A stretch of DNA of 64,000 nucleotides from Symsagittifera roscoffensis (lineage: Eukaryota; Xenacoelomorpha; Acoela; Convolutidae), in contig NC_087062.1 in the NCBI RefSeq assembly GCF_963678635.1, positions 61,919,584-61,983,583 of the forward strand, in the 5' to 3' direction. A model generated the notes under the pieces. That model ran no database searches. It worked only from the letters and a program-made list of their open reading frames with translations, and was not told the origin of the DNA. Below are positions 12,335-25,450 of the stretch, piece after piece. The position numbers were made by a program, and so were the translations under genes. Position 1 is the first letter of the stretch. Each line of letters begins with the position of its first letter.

Positions 12335-12703
12335 CTAAATTTTCAGTGTTAACTCCCTGCTCCTAAACTCATCGCGCGTGTTCAAGCCCGGTTTGTCTTT
12401 CCTGATATGTATTACCTCTAGTGTTAGCAATTTTGTTTGGTTGTTTGACCTATCTATAATTTCCCAATTAAGATCTGCGCTATTTCCCACAAGTTGGCAT
12501 TGCTGAAGGTGGAGGCCTACCGGTGAGTCTGCTTTCTTATGTTCCTCAACTCTAGTGGTCAAATGTCGAACAGTTTTTCCGACATAGGTGGAAAAGCATC
12601 CACTACATGACATTTTATAAACCACTCTTGACTTGAGGTCATTAGAAAATGCTGACTTCAGTGATAGTAAACATGATTCTAGTTTTCTTGTTTTGAAAAT
12701 CAC
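12335..12703 (-). pseudogene. GIY-YIG endonuclease domain of the PLE
   Basis: Open for 122 residues. It contains VVYKMSCSGCFSTYVGKT, the GIY-YIG-type core with Cys pair, followed by an Arg helix (RHLTTRVEEHK) and a downstream HLQQC segment, as in PLE nucleases that nick DNA to prime reverse transcription. Upstream, in neighbouring frames, are the conserved PLE strings VQYRGNQSQ (about 12750) and NVQVIFKTRKLESC that link RT to the nuclease. The block itself has no internal stop, but it is cut off from the RT frame, so it is a gene fragment and not an independent gene. Confidence 0.85.
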
Positions 12704-13143
12704 TTGAACGTTAGTTAATTTTCGTAACCTGTTAGCAAATTATTGGCTCTGGTTACCTCTGTATTGTACCATCAGCATTAGGGGCTTCCCATCCTTTGGT
12801 GATTGAACTGACAAACACCTCTCACTATCCAGAGGCTTGCCCTTACCCTCCATGATCTTGCACAAGGCGTCTGAAGCCACCTTTGCGGACCAATTTTCAG
12901 GGCTATGATTGTCAGCCATTGCGCCCTATTAGTTTCCATAGCCTTATCAAATTGCTCTCAGCTAGATGTACTCCTGAAAACCCTGTGTACAGTGCCTTGC
13001 ATATCACTACGCTTATACTGCGTTGGGGCGCAGCTTCTATAATTCAGTATAGTCCCTGTTTCTGTTGGTTTTTGATGCCAACTGCAAGTTACATGCCTAG
13101 CCTGCGATACAATTATGTTCAAATCCAGGAACGGCAAATTCCC

Positions 13144-14196
13144 CTACGAATTAGTTTTCTCTAGTGAACTGCAAATTTGAATGAGGAGAATTGGCGGCAT
13201 CGAGAAGACAACTCGGCTCCCCTCTAACTGTTCTAACAAGGTCATCTTGAGGAACAATTTCACCTGGGGAATATCCTTCTCCTTGTTCTTAGCTCGGCAG
13301 CAGCTTTTACAGTACCAGACTATCTCGGTTATTGATGCGTATACGTCATCGGACATTTTTCCGCATTTTAGATGATACCAGTTTCGGCAACTCTCGCATT
13401 CAACCCCCTTTGATCTATATGTGACTTTCCTGCTGCAACATGGACACAAGCCGTTTTTGTCATTAATTTGCTGTACCTCCGTTCCCACCGGTATTTCTTG
13501 TCTTAGAGCAAACTCGTACTCTTTCAGCCATAAGTTTGCCAGAATTACAGCGACGGACGCGCCCATTGCTAAACCATCAAATTGTACATACCATGAATCA
13601 TTACACTTGAAATATACTTTGCTGAGCGCCATATTCAAAAGCCTTTTCATGGTTGCTCTTTGAATTTCATGAGGCGACTCCTGGCTGTACAGCTTCTGTA
13701 AAGCAATTTCAATTGCCTCCTTCAGGGGAACGTTAGTGTACAAACTTTTCACATCAAGAGATATTATGGTTTCATCCGGATCTAGAGCAATCTTTTCAAT
13801 TTTTTCTCTAGCCTCTTTAGTATTGGTTTCTATATTTGCTCCATCGATGTTGTCAAAAAATTTTGCAAGCATTTTACTAAGATTCTCATACGAGCTGCCT
13901 GGAAGTGATAGTACTGGTCGTAGGGGTGTCTGATCCTTGTGTACTTTAGCTAATCCGTACAAACGGAGGGGTTGTCGCCCTGTTGATCTCATCTTAGAAT
14001 TTAACTGATCACTTATCTCGTCTCGTTTGTTCATGGCTAGTATTTCTTTGTTAAGATCCTTCTCAATTTTCAGTATCACCTCATCAGTGGTTGCATCTTT
14101 TTTCACAAACTGAGAAGATTGCAACAGGGATTCCAGCTTTGATTCATACGTTTGTTTCCTCTTTATGCAAAAACCCAACCCCTTATCAAAAGGCAC
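13144..14196 (-). pseudogene. PLE reverse transcriptase with inserted PHD-like finger
   Basis: 350-residue open frame. PLE RT motifs in order: VPFDKGLGF at the start, YGLAKVHKD and LRPVLSLPGSSYENLSK, ISLDVKSLYTNVPL (catalytic Asp of motif A), then FDGLAMGASVAVILANLWLK (motif B). Next, where the catalytic motif C should follow, there is a Cys/His cluster, CPCC-x9-CESC-x4-HLKC-x16-CKSC, which fits a PHD finger. After it the YVDD box is damaged: another frame near 13240 reads QDDLVRTVRGE, so Tyr-Val has been lost with a frame change. The LPFLDLNI motif follows in a third frame near 13130. This copy cannot encode active RT. Confidence 0.88.
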
Positions 14197-14504
14197 AGCC
14201 AGTAACCCATTATCTTTGAGATATTTCCTCGTTTTTTCAACGCCTTTGTCTCTTGGGGTTTGCCTTACGTTTTTTGCATATGCCTTTGCCGCGGCTTCTT
14301 TTTCACATAACGTTTCACCAGATGTTTTTTGGTTTTCAATTGTGAGAGGAAAATGGCGATATCCGACAAAAAATGGTTTTCGTTAAATTAGTCTTTAATG
14401 GGATGCTTCGGGCCCATTGATAGCACTTCATATACCCATTCAGGCAGTTCAATGTTATCAAGTACCTTAACTGATCGCTCATTTCTCCCCCCAAGAGGTT
14501 TATC

Positions 14505-14885
14505 TTATCTCTCGGACAGTTTTTCTAACTTTTTTTTATGGTTTTCTGATGTTGTCTTTAAGCTTGCCTCAACTTGACGCCTCACGAAGCGGAAAATGGA
14601 TGCCCACCACTGTTCGTCAATTTGTTTTTGCACCAGTGATTTTGCTTTCATTAGCATCTCCTCGTACCTTTTCCTATCCTCATTTGCCCTAGAAATTTCA
14701 GTCCTTAGTAGTTTCAATTGAAAATTATGCACAGTTTGGTCCGAAAAAACCCCGTTCTCGGGGACCCTAAACTTCAAAAAGTCCGGTATTAGATCGTTTT
14801 TCAGACATTTTTTCAGAAACTTCAGTCTATGTATAGATACTTGCTGATGGGATTGCTCAGTTACTGCTGATGGGATTGCTCTCAT
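14505..14885 (-). pseudogene. N-terminal region of the PLE protein
   Basis: 126-residue frame with DFLKFRVPENGVF, a string typical of PLE N-terminal regions, followed by a helical charged stretch. Just downstream (about 14500-14390) the other frame reads LDNIELPEWVYEVLSMGPKHP, which recurs in the second PLE relic near 38000. This shows the block belongs to the element. A short duplicated string (CTGATGGGATTGCTC) lies at its 5' end. Confidence 0.7.
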
Positions 14886-15210
14886 AAAATATTTTAAATT
14901 TTACTCCGCAGAATTCTGCGGCCACTGCAATCACATATAATTAACCAGCTGCAGATGTTAGCTTCTGAAAAATTCACATTGACATAATTCCACATCAAAA
15001 TTCTGTTTTTAAAGACCATCAGTCTACAAAAATCCACAAATTCATTCAACCTGTTTATTGTTCTACAAGTTCTAAAAGTGGATCTAAACGTGAATCTAAT
15101 CTTCTGTAAAAATATAATTACATAATATTAAGCACTGAAGAGTTTGAAAACGCCAATATTTACCATCTGCAGTACGTTCTTTCAACAGCGTGTAAAACAT
15201 AGCGTTCATT
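14886..15210. other. AT-rich spacer, no gene seen
   Basis: No motif, repeat or convincing open frame between the PLE 5' end and the minisatellite. Confidence 0.4.
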
Positions 15211-15860
15211 ATGGCCTTTCCGTCATACAGTCTTGAGTCACTCAAGTTCTGGGAAGTTCAAACCACAGCCCAACATTTTAGGTCTTGGGAAGTTCAAACA
15301 ACTGCCCAACACTTGAGGTCCAGGAAGTTTCAGCAACTGCCCAACAATTTAGATGCTGGTAAGCTCAAACAGTTTCCACCATTTGAGTTACTCAAGTCCT
15401 GGGAAGTTCAAACAACTGCCCAACACTAAGATTTTTGAGTCCTGAGAAGCTAAGACAACTGCATAACACTATTTACAATATTTACCATCTGCAGTAGGTT
15501 TTTTCAACAGCGTGTAAAACATATTGTTGATAATGGCTTTTCCGTCATAGTCTTGAGTCACTCGAGTTCTGGGAAGTTCAAACCACTGCCCAACACTTGA
15601 GGTCCAGCAGGTTCCAGCAAGTGCCCAACTTTTTAGATGCTGGTAAGCTCAAACAGTTTCCACCATTTGAGTTACTCGAGTCCTGGGAAGTTCAAACAAC
15701 TGCCCAACAATAAGATTGTTTGAGTCCTGAGAAGCTAAGACAACTACACAACACTAGCTTTTTTGAGTCTTGGCAAGTCATGGCAGGTTCAAACATCTGC
15801 TCAACAAAAATTTTGGTTGAGTCTTGGGAAGTACAAATAACTGCCTAACATCAAAATTTT
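15211..15860 (+). repeat. Degenerate minisatellite, unit about 36-43 bp
   Basis: Repeated units built on TCTTGGGAAGTTCAAAC, AACTGCCCAACACTTGAGG and variants. A larger block (about 15211-15435) is repeated at about 15533-15715 after a short shared lead-in (CATCTGCAGTA...TTTTTCAACAG). The same unit recurs at 40876-41450. It ends just before the pol relic at 15990, a place equivalent to the minisatellite leader of the long element at 60.5-61.2 kb, and all of them share the string TCTTGGGA. Confidence 0.8.
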
Positions 15861-15989
15861 GGAGCCCTAAGTAGTGCAATGAACTACGCAAAGACTAAGA
15901 TTTAAGCCTAATTGTTGAAAAGAATATTGAGATAGTTTTTGAAGTACCTGGCAATCTTTCTATTGGAACCGAAAAAACTTTCCTTTCCA

Positions 15990-18900
15990 GCTGATAGGAA
16001 TCTTCAAGAAAGGAACCAACAACAGAGGTCAACCTGGTACAGACCGAGGGATGATAGGGACAAACGCTGATTTTTTGCGAGCTGTGAATCAGTGGATTAT
16101 CACGTCGCGGACTGCATCTCTTACAACCAGGGGATGAAGAGCCTAGGTTACGCTCCCGATAAAGACGACATGATTCAGATGGATGAAAATGAATTCTACA
16201 AGGGCTTGATAACATTGGCATCAGATGCTTCTTCAGTAACCAAGGAGGCCACTTCCGGATGGGTTGTCCTCTATTCTGGGAGGCCATGAAAAATCAAAGT
16301 CACCCAAAACACGAATAATTGGCCCTGGTGGCGCAAAACACAAAAAAATAGTCTGGCGGAAAATGACTTCCAGAATAAGGACGTGACCGAAGACGAACTG
16401 GTGACCAAATCCATGAAGGCCGTCTTTGAAGAGACAGATCACAGAGAGCCAATTCCTTAGAATGGGAGGCTGGAGATAAATTATGAAAAGATGCAGTTGA
16501 TGCGATCAACAAAGTGAAGCATCATTTAGTGACCAAAGAGAATGAGCAGAGACTGAGACAGGAGATAGAAAAAAAAACGTCAATATCAGGTGGTAAGGAG
16601 CTTAAAGTAAAAGAGCGACCCTCTCGTGGCCAGGAGTAATTGCAAAACACTGAATCAGGAGTAGTTGGAGATCGGAAAATCATTCGGGATCACTAAGATA
16701 GGGCAAGGATAAGTCAACAATCACCGTTGCTGGGCTCGAAAAGATGAGGAAGGTTAGTGAAACAACAAAAAAAAACACTAATGCACATAGACGCATACGC
16801 TGACTATTCATGCTCACTCAGTCCCCAAACCACATCGAGGGCCATCAGAGCACTACTGACAAAGGTGGCGGGAAACCGATAAGGGTTGATGTCAGATATA
16901 CAGAAGCTTAGGGAATGCATGAATTAAGGCTGGACATAGATGTGATAAACATTTGCACCGAGACAATGATCGCCTGTGATGATGATCTGGCAGGCCAGAT
17001 TTTTTTGGGGCGAAAAGAATTCAAAGTTAGATCGGACACTGTGCTATGCTCGAGGATGATGCCAAGCACCTGGGCACGGAAGCGGACGTATCATCACACA
17101 TACTTGACATGAAGAAACGGGATGAAGAAATCCCTAATAGGACAAATAGATACGGGAGCTATCTTGAGTGTAACTCCGATCGAAACAAGGACGCGAATGG
17201 GATTTGACGAGGCAGACAGAATAGAACCCAGAAATCGCTTGCCAGCCTAAAAATAAGTTGCACTCAGAATACATGGTAGGGCTCTAATCATAGCACTGAA
17301 CATACGAGACAGAATTTGTGAATGAGCTTCATAGAGGTGGAAAAGCTGGATGAGTTAGACGAATTCATTTTGGCCTGGGAATTTATCTGAAATTTGACGT
17401 AACAATCGATCTTAACAACGCAAGGTTCAGAATCCGGATCCCGGAAAGGAACTAATTAAATAAAAATTGATGAGTTTGATAATGATACAGGAGCGTAAAT
17501 CTCCTGTATTCCTCAATCGGATGGTAAGGCTTGAGGCAGATTTAATGCATGAGAAATTTTAATTAACTCAGCAGTGAAAAACAGTTATGTGTGCTACCCA
17601 ATACTAATAGTCAAAATAATCCTTTTTTAGGACGGTCCTTCTCAATCACTAGGGGTGGCCTCAGCGACAGTGTCTTGTCGAATATTCTTGACCTACCAAT
17701 TACAATCCAGAGTGAAAGGAAACTGAGAAACGCACTGTCAGTGAAAACTAGATATGAAATGACAGTAAACATTAGAAATTGTTGATGATGAAAACTCTTG
17801 ATTGTCCGGATCACAAGGAAAAAGTTGTAACTTGAATCGTCTAGAAGAAAACATATCTTGTCAATAAGTAATATTTCACTTATATCTGAGACAGACGATG
17901 GACTCTCTAGCTGTTCAAATTTTCCGGAAAGACCCACACCTGAGGAATTGGATATGGACAAACCGGTTTTACCAGACCTAGAGCATCATTTAAGTAACAC
18001 CCTCTGAACAGCTCGAAGCCGTTGAGGACGTACCAGATAGGAATCATGATGTCTTCTCGAGACACAAAGCAGACATCGTGTGTTTCAACTTCGTTGAACA
18101 CGCAAAAAAATTAGAAGATTCAGTGTTACCGGAGAGGGCGAGGCGCATGACCCTCCACAAATCGGACGCATGTAGAAAAGAAATAGAGTAGATTATGACA
18201 TAAAAGAACCATCCAAATCACCAGGGCGGGTGGAGTAGCGGTGTCTAAAAAGAAAGGAGATCAATTGAGATTCTGTTGTGACTTTCATATCAAAACTTCG
18301 TCACGGTGAAGGAAGCCTATCCAACCCTTTGAGTAGATGCGAGTCTCTCAAAATTGTGGTATGCGAAGTTTTTTTTACTACTCTTGATCTGGGATCAAAA
18401 TTTTGACAGGTATCTCCTAGGAAGCAGGACAGAGAGAAGATGGGACTTGCCTGCGAGTTGGGTTGTTCTAATGAAAACGGATGCCTTTTTGCCTGTGCAA
18501 TGCGACAGTCATATTCCAGAGACTCATGTCACAAGAGCTCACCAGATTAACCAAGAAATATGGGAACTTGATCATTTGCTAGGAGGATGACGTGGTGATT
18601 GCGACTCCAACCCTTCAAGATCACAAAGAACGTCAAGATGAAATGTTGGCAAGTATGAAAAGGGTGGTTCTAAAGTTGGCCATCAAAACATGAAATCCTA
18701 AAGAACTAGATAAAATACCTTGGGAGCATGATGCACAAACATGGTATAAGACCAGATCCAGATGTAACTCCCGAATAGATCCAGATCCATAAACTAGATC
18801 CAGATCCCGAGCTAGTACAGAGAATTCATCAAGGGTAATGCTGACAAAGTTTACCAAATGCAACAACTCATGGGACACAAGGGCAAGAAGTTCAAGTGGA

Positions 18901-21360
18901 CTGATGCTGCAGAAAAAGCTTTTCAAAGAGTAAAGCAAGAGTTGTGCGAAGCTCCGGTCTTTTGCATGCCTGCAGAAGATGGCATGTACGTTTGGAAATA
19001 CCTTAACTTCGCAGTAAGCCGTTCAAGTTACGGTTGACAACAGAGACATGTCCTGGTTGAAGACGTACTCCCTAGACCTTAAGTTACATAGGGAGATGGA
19101 TTGTGCGTCTAGACGGTTACAGCAAGGTAATTTAGCACAGAACCAGAGACAAACATCAGAATGCAAACAGCTTGAGCAAAAAGATTGAGTTCTACGAGAG
19201 ACAAGAAGAGAGGAAGGCTGACCGGCCCGAAACAAAAGATGGGTTTCCCTTCATGAATAAAGAACTTTACAACAATTTGCCTTTGACAAAATGTCTACTT
19301 AAGTCTGGGCGAACAAGAGAAGATCATCCAGAGCTGCCTTTGGATGAAGAAGAAGTAAAAATTCTCACCAAGGAGGCACGGCTGCCGTTGGCACTCCTGC
19401 TCAGAACAAGACTAGTTGGAGAGGCCTTGAAATTAAAATAGTATGATCTAGAGGAAGTGGAGAAAGGAATAACAGTTGTAGAGACCGCCTTGATGAGATT
19501 GTTACAGAAGCTAGCAACTAACTGACTCGAATTGGAATGACATTGAGAGTGAAGTCCAACTAATGAGGAGACCGAGGTAGGTTCCTGAACAAAACAGAAA
19601 ACCAGAAGGAGAATCATCGGACAGCCTGAGCACAATAGTGGCGGAAATCAAACTGAGGAACCAAAACACAGAGATACAGCAGACGGATCCCTCTTCAGGA
19701 TCATACAATGTAGACTCCGATGAGGAAAGTGGAGGAGAGGCATTGGAGATGAAAGCGCTTTTCAGAAAAACCTTCAGTCAATGATCAGGCAAGCCTAATG
19801 TAACGACAAATCTAGAACCCCAAATTAACTGGGGAGTCTTGATCTAGGTAGTATGTGTAAAACTGGAAGACGTCACACATTGTCCAATTGATGGCTCAAA
19901 AAGAACACGTGAAGGCAACATACAGACTATCAGACCTCATCAGGGCACAGAAAAACGACAAAAAGATCAACAATCTCTCCAAGGGGATAAAAATAGGGGA
20001 AAAGAGAAGGGGACCCGGAGGAGGACAGCCACAAAATTTTGAGCCAGTTTTAAAAAGAACGGAAGAAGTTACTTTACCACAAGGTGGACGGTGTAGCGGC
20101 CTACAAAAGGAAGGATAAAAAGAAGACCTTGCAGGAGCACAACAAGGCACAACAATACAGCCCAAGCAGAAATTTGACAACGCAAAAAGTATGATGAGAA
20201 GGTACTTCAGGCGAAGCCACACACGGCGGGACAGTATGTCTGGATGTTTCAAAATGTCATTCCACCAAAAAGAATCAAGAAGTTAATAAAAAAATGGAGA
20301 GGGCACTTCGAGATCACTGAAATTCACCAGTAGGGCAGGTTTTGTCGCTTGAGTAGAGAACGAACCGCGCTTAATGAGAACCTGAAACTACACGTTTCAT
20401 CACCAAAAAACTGGTCTGTTCGACAACACATTGAAGAACTGGAGTTTCTGATAGTGAAACTGGCCTGCGAGGTCATTGAAAAAGGAACCAGGGAGAAGAA
20501 TGAGGGTAATGAAGTCTCGAGAATGAGTGGCAACGAAATAAGTGAGGGGTATTCGGATGTCGAAGAGGATTGGAATCAACCTGAAGAGGATGAGGTGAAT
20601 TTAAGAAGACCAGCAAGGCCTGTAACAGATATGGGGATAAATTGTTGATTGCCAAGATAAAGCCACATGAAAACCGGGCAGACTTTTTCGACATTGGTGA
20701 GCTAATACCAGACCAAGGTTTCAAGGTTTGCAGATCTTCGCGGATGATGAACTATTGTCGCTGGAGTACCACAGCGTGTGGGAGCTGGAATCAGATTTGG
20801 AACAATGCGAGACAGTGAAAACGGAACAGACAACTTGAGAACCGTGTAATGGATGCTTAAGATTAAGAAGTTTAGAGAAATAAGGGAAACCAGCGGATTT
20901 GAAGTGAAACCAGAGGAAGTTGAACCCGCCATTGAAAACACTTGCAGACTAAGTTCAAAACATCTATTGAATAATCGGATTTCATCTTCTCGAACAGGAC
21001 CAGTGCAATCTGCATAACCGCAGACAGGACCAGAGTGGAAGCAGAAAATATAAAAATGTTCATATTCAGACAGAGACCGGATTTGGTTGACTTGACCGCA
21101 TTTCCTACCTCAGTTCAACAGGTGCCCGGCAAATACCTTTTTTTGGTGCGAAGGTTCAACAAAAAGAACGTGGTGGATCCGGAACATGTGGTACTAGCCT
21201 TAACATGACTAATTCTAATTGAGATAGGAATCAAGGAGGAGGTCTTAGGATCAGTTTGCAGTCCAAACAGAGACAAGTTTAACACCAGGGAACTATACGC
21301 AATCTTGCACGTGATATTCGCTGAGACAGAGGTCATGGTGCTTCTACACAAGTAATAATA
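15990..21360 (+). pseudogene. Pol relic without integrase
   Basis: It follows the intact Pol from the first zinc knuckle (DYHVADCISYNQGMKSLGYA near 16090) through the protease (IDTGAILSVTP near 17147), RT (EDDVVIATPT near 18585, with Tyr-Val of YVDD lost) and an RNase H segment. It then reads AYKRKDKKKTLQEHN near 20100. There it jumps to the segment equivalent to Pol residue about 1837, so residues about 1567-1836, the whole integrase zinc domain and DDE core, are missing. The C-terminal macrodomain-like tail is still recognisable at about 21050-21350 (VPGKYLF, NTRELYAILHVIFAETE). Many stops occur; it is not expressed as a protein. Confidence 0.85.
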
Positions 21361-21792
21361 GTTCAGCATTGCTGAGTCTTGAGTCAAAACCAGAGTATTG
21401 AGCTTTAAAAGATCATGCTAGGGTAGAAGAGGGAAACAATTTAAAACAGAAACCGTTTTAAATAATTTAGTTGCTTGATTCAAACATTGATCCAATTTAT
21501 GCGGTGCTAGGACAAATTGATTGCATGATTTTAAAGTGAAAAGAAATCCAAAAGTCTTACACGTACTTTTAGTGCTTCGCTTGTTGGAGCAAGCACTCGA
21601 CTGGCAAATGAAAGCAAAACTTTTTTTCCACTAAGGCGTTACTCCTGTAGAATGGATTTGACAAGCTAAAAGACAGTTCTATTTTCCTATCGAAATTGAT
21701 TCATGATCAACGACAAGCAGAACTGCGAAGTTGTCAGAACCAAATTACAAGACAAGACAATCTGCAGTGACCTAAAGGTTTATTTTTTTGCG

Positions 21793-23670
21793 AGCATCTA
21801 GAGAACGGACGGGAGTACGGACGGAGAATTGAGTGGATTTGATATTCCCAGAAACCCCGGCTGAGCAACACCACTGAATATGGTGCCGGGGAGTTTCCCC
21901 TTTCCATTTGGGCAGCAGCAGAGACGAGAGCTCAACAGGCTGCTGAGCCTACCTTCATGATTCGAGCGCAGCAGACGGTGGAATAATACCCGGACATGAC
22001 AAGACTGAAGAGGGAGCTGGAGAGGGTTCAGTGCGAGTGGAATCAAGCAATTCTCAAGACGGACCAGACTGCACGAAAACGGAACTGAGCGACTCTGGTG
22101 ATAGATCAGTTGAAATTCGAGCTAGAACAGGTCCAGAAGCTACATCAGGAAGATGTCAGAAGTAGGGACCGGAGGATGGCGACGCCGAGTGAACTTCTGA
22201 TGAAGCGTTCGAGATCCGATTCAAGGATGGATGTTGACGAGGCGCCCAGAGCAACTGGTCACTTTAACCTTGAAAAAAATGCCCACTCCCGATCCCACAC
22301 CATCCTTGACAGACTTGGAAACGAGGCAAACCAAGCCGCTCTCATTGGATTTTATCTTGCCTGGTTTGACTCTCACTTCAGCCAGTGGCGACCATGGGAG
22401 CCCGCAACATCACGTCCTAAGGAGCTGCTGGAGAAACTACAGGAAAAGACGCCCGAGAGCTCAACACCGGAAAAAACACCCGCTATCTCGAGAATACATC
22501 CGCAAGGGGTGCGATCACCACCAATTACAAAAAGACTATAAGCGCGAGGTACCATCGACACAATAAGAAGGATCAGACGAGCGCCCAAAAGGATAAGAGA
22601 TCAGCATTCCCTGGGTTAATTATCTGATCGAGAATACCAGAAAAAAAACACTCTCAAATCGGAATCTTGAGCTTCTCGGGTGCAGCAATGCCCCATACAT
22701 TAGCATCTCTGGAGATGCTAGAGGTGATGAAGATACATACAGTCACAATGATGATGAGCATGAACGATTTATTTACAGGCGAGTCTCGAAAGATGACCCG
22801 GCTCCCGGACAAGATAAGCAGCTTGATACAAGAGTTGCGAATCTATTTAGGTTCCGCGCAAGCGACGATACGCACTGTGCCGTATATTGTTCAAAATGAT
22901 GACAATTAACTGAACACGAACAAGAGGGTGCGTCATATCAACTGTACAATACTAGCGATCGAGCGAGCCAGCATCTCATGAGAACGAGACGAGAGGGTCA
23001 TTGGCTCCACAAAACTCGGTGGTGTCATCAGTTGTGATTGGACCGTGGCAACGAGAAGAGGGCTCGAGCAAAACTAGATTTCTGGAGGAGATGAAGAACT
23101 TCTCCAGGATTTGCAGGAGCTGGCGTTCAGACAGAAAGTAATGGAGGCCTTGGAACTCAAGAACTTGTCTCATGATGGCCTGGGGAATCACTAATGTGTT
23201 GATTGGTTAAAATCACATGAGGTGCACTTATCTCGAGACCAGACCCTGGAGACGGCGGATCTGTCAGGAATCCTAGACAGTGCAATGTTCGGTCGAATCA
23301 ATTACCGACCTTTGAAGGTTGCCGAACTTTCGAAGCATCGCAGATATTTCGCCAGAATAAAGGATGCAATCCCTGGCAAGTTGAAAGCAGTGGATAAACT
23401 CTTGGATCTAAGGATCATGCGGAGTCCCGACGACAGTGCTATGCGGGTCCAGAACTGGCGGAAGACGCGGTGTACGGAGAAAGGTTTGGCGCGTCCAAAC
23501 TAGCCAAGGCACTCCACTGACGCCATGTGAGTCAGAGCTATTGTTGTTCGCAGGGATGAACGATCACTTGCACGCGGCAGGACTTCTAGAGCCTTCGAGG
23601 GAATGAGGCGATTCAGACGTTGGTTTCAGCAATGGTAGAAATACAAGAGTTGGTAGCAGTCAATCTTGAG
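21793..23670 (+). pseudogene. ORF3 relic (SGNH-containing protein), first copy
   Basis: Starts at the equivalent of ORF3 residue about 73 and runs to about residue 920. The charged coiled-coil region, the string EAPRATGHFNL and the SGNH region (FSGAAMPHTLASLEMLEVMKIHT near 22672) are recognisable. The block III motif GTND has become SMND here. Frames change several times. It is cut at 23670, where duplicated pol sequence begins. Confidence 0.8.
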
Positions 23671-23745
23671 CGACACAAAAAAGAAGTAGAGAGCCCCGAA
23701 AGAGGAAATGTTCGCAGTAGTGACTTTCTTAGAGAAGTACGGAGC

Positions 23746-25450
23746 GTAACTTTGCAGTAAGCCGTTCAAGTTACGGGTTGACAAAAGAGACATGTCCTGG
23801 TTGAATACGTACTCCCTGGACCTTAAGTTACATAGGGAGATGGATTGTGCGTCTAGACGGTTACAGCAAGATGATTTAGCACAGAACCAGAGACAAACAT
23901 CAGAATGCAAACAGCTTGAGCAAAAAGAATGAGTTCTACGAGAGACAAGAAGAGAGGAAGGCTGACCGGCCCGAAACAAAAGATGGGTTTCCCTTCACGA
24001 ATAAAGAACTTTACGACAATTTGCCTTTGACAAAATGTCTATTTAAGTGTGGGCGAACAAGAGAAGATCATCCAGAGCTTCCTTTGGATGTAGAAGAAGT
24101 AAAAATTCTCGCCAAGGAGGTACGGCTGCCAGTGGAACTCCTGCTCAGAACAAGACTAGTTGGCGAGACTTTGAAAACAAAAGAGTATGATGTAGAGAAG
24201 GTCGAGAAAGGAATAACAGTTGTAGAGACAGCCTTGATGAGATTGTTACAGAAGCTAGAAACTAACTGACTCGAATTGGAAGGACAATGAGACTGAAGTA
24301 CCACTAATGAGGAGACCGAGGTAGGTTCCTGAACAAAACAGACAACCAGAAGGAGAATCAGATGAGATCGATCGGACAGCCTGAGCACGATTCTGGCGGA
24401 AATCAAACTGAGGAACCAAGACAGAGAGATACAGACGAATCCCTCTTCAGGATCATACAACGTAGACTCCGATGAGGAAAGTGGAGGAGAGGCATTGGAG
24501 ATGATAGCGCTTTTCAGAAAAACCTTCAGTCAATGATCAGGCAAACCTAATGTAACGACAAATCTAGAGCCCGAAATTAACTATAGGGTCATGAGCTAGG
24601 TAGTATGTGTGAAACTAGAAGACGTGACACATTGCCCAAAAGATGGCTCAAAAAGAACGCGTGAAAGCAACATACAGACTGTCAGATCTCGTCAGGGCGC
24701 AAAAAAAAACGACAAAAAGGTCAACAATCTTTCGAAGGTGATAAAAATAGAAGAAAAGAGAAAGGGACCCGGAGGAGGACAGCCACAAAATTTTGAGCCA
24801 GTTTGAAGAAGAACGGAAGAAGTTACTTTACCACAAAGTGGACGGTGTAGGGGCCTATAAAAGGCAGGATGAAAAGAGGATCTTGCACGAGCACAACAAG
24901 GCACAACAAAACAGCCCAAGCACAATTTCAACAACGCGAAAAGTACGATGAGAAGGTAATCCAGGCGAAGCCACACACGGCGGGACAGTATGTCTGGGTG
25001 TTTCAAAATGTCATTTCACCAAAGGGAACCAAGAACTTACTAAAGAAATGGAGAGGGCCCTTCGAGATCACAACAGATATGGCTTACAACAGATATGGGG
25101 ATAAATTGTTGAATGCCAAGATAAAGCCAGATGAAAACCGGGCAGACCCTTTCGACATTGGTGAGCTAGTACCATACCAAGATTGGCAGATCATCACGGA
25201 TGATGAATTATTGTCGCTGGAGTACCACAGCGTGTGGAGCTGGAAATAGATTTGGAACAATGCGAGACAGTGAAAAAGGAACAGACGATTTTGAGAACCC
25301 TGCAGTGGATGCACAATCTGGTATGTGAGCAAGAAGGTCTCAAGATCAATTTGCAGTCCAAACAGAGGTAGGTTTAACACCAGAGAACTATATGCCATCT
25401 TGCACGTGATATTTGCTTAGACAGAGGTCATGGTGCATCTACACAAGTAA
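23746..25450 (+). pseudogene. Duplicated pol 3' half
   Basis: A second copy of 19007-21360, starting at the RNase H string TTTGCAGTAAGCCGTTCAAG. The two are very similar, for example in the frame containing SFTNKELYDNLPLTK. It has the same precise loss of integrase at about 24895 (HEHNKAQQ), so the deletion preceded the duplication. Part of the C-terminal region is further deleted, but the terminal RELYAILHVIF string is kept near 25385. Confidence 0.8.

Larger units (their letters stand above)
12335..14885 (-). mobile_element. Penelope-like retroelement (degenerate)
   Basis: Three coding blocks in PLE order on the minus strand: N-terminal region (14885-14505), reverse transcriptase (about 14500-12800, several frame changes) and GIY-YIG endonuclease (12703-12335). 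RT followed by a C-terminal GIY-YIG is diagnostic of canonical endonuclease-bearing PLEs. Frameshifts and stops occur between blocks near 14386, 14200 and 13200, so the copy is not functional. No pseudo-LTR was identified around it. Its RT differs from the textbook layout by carrying a zinc finger before the catalytic motif. Confidence 0.9.
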
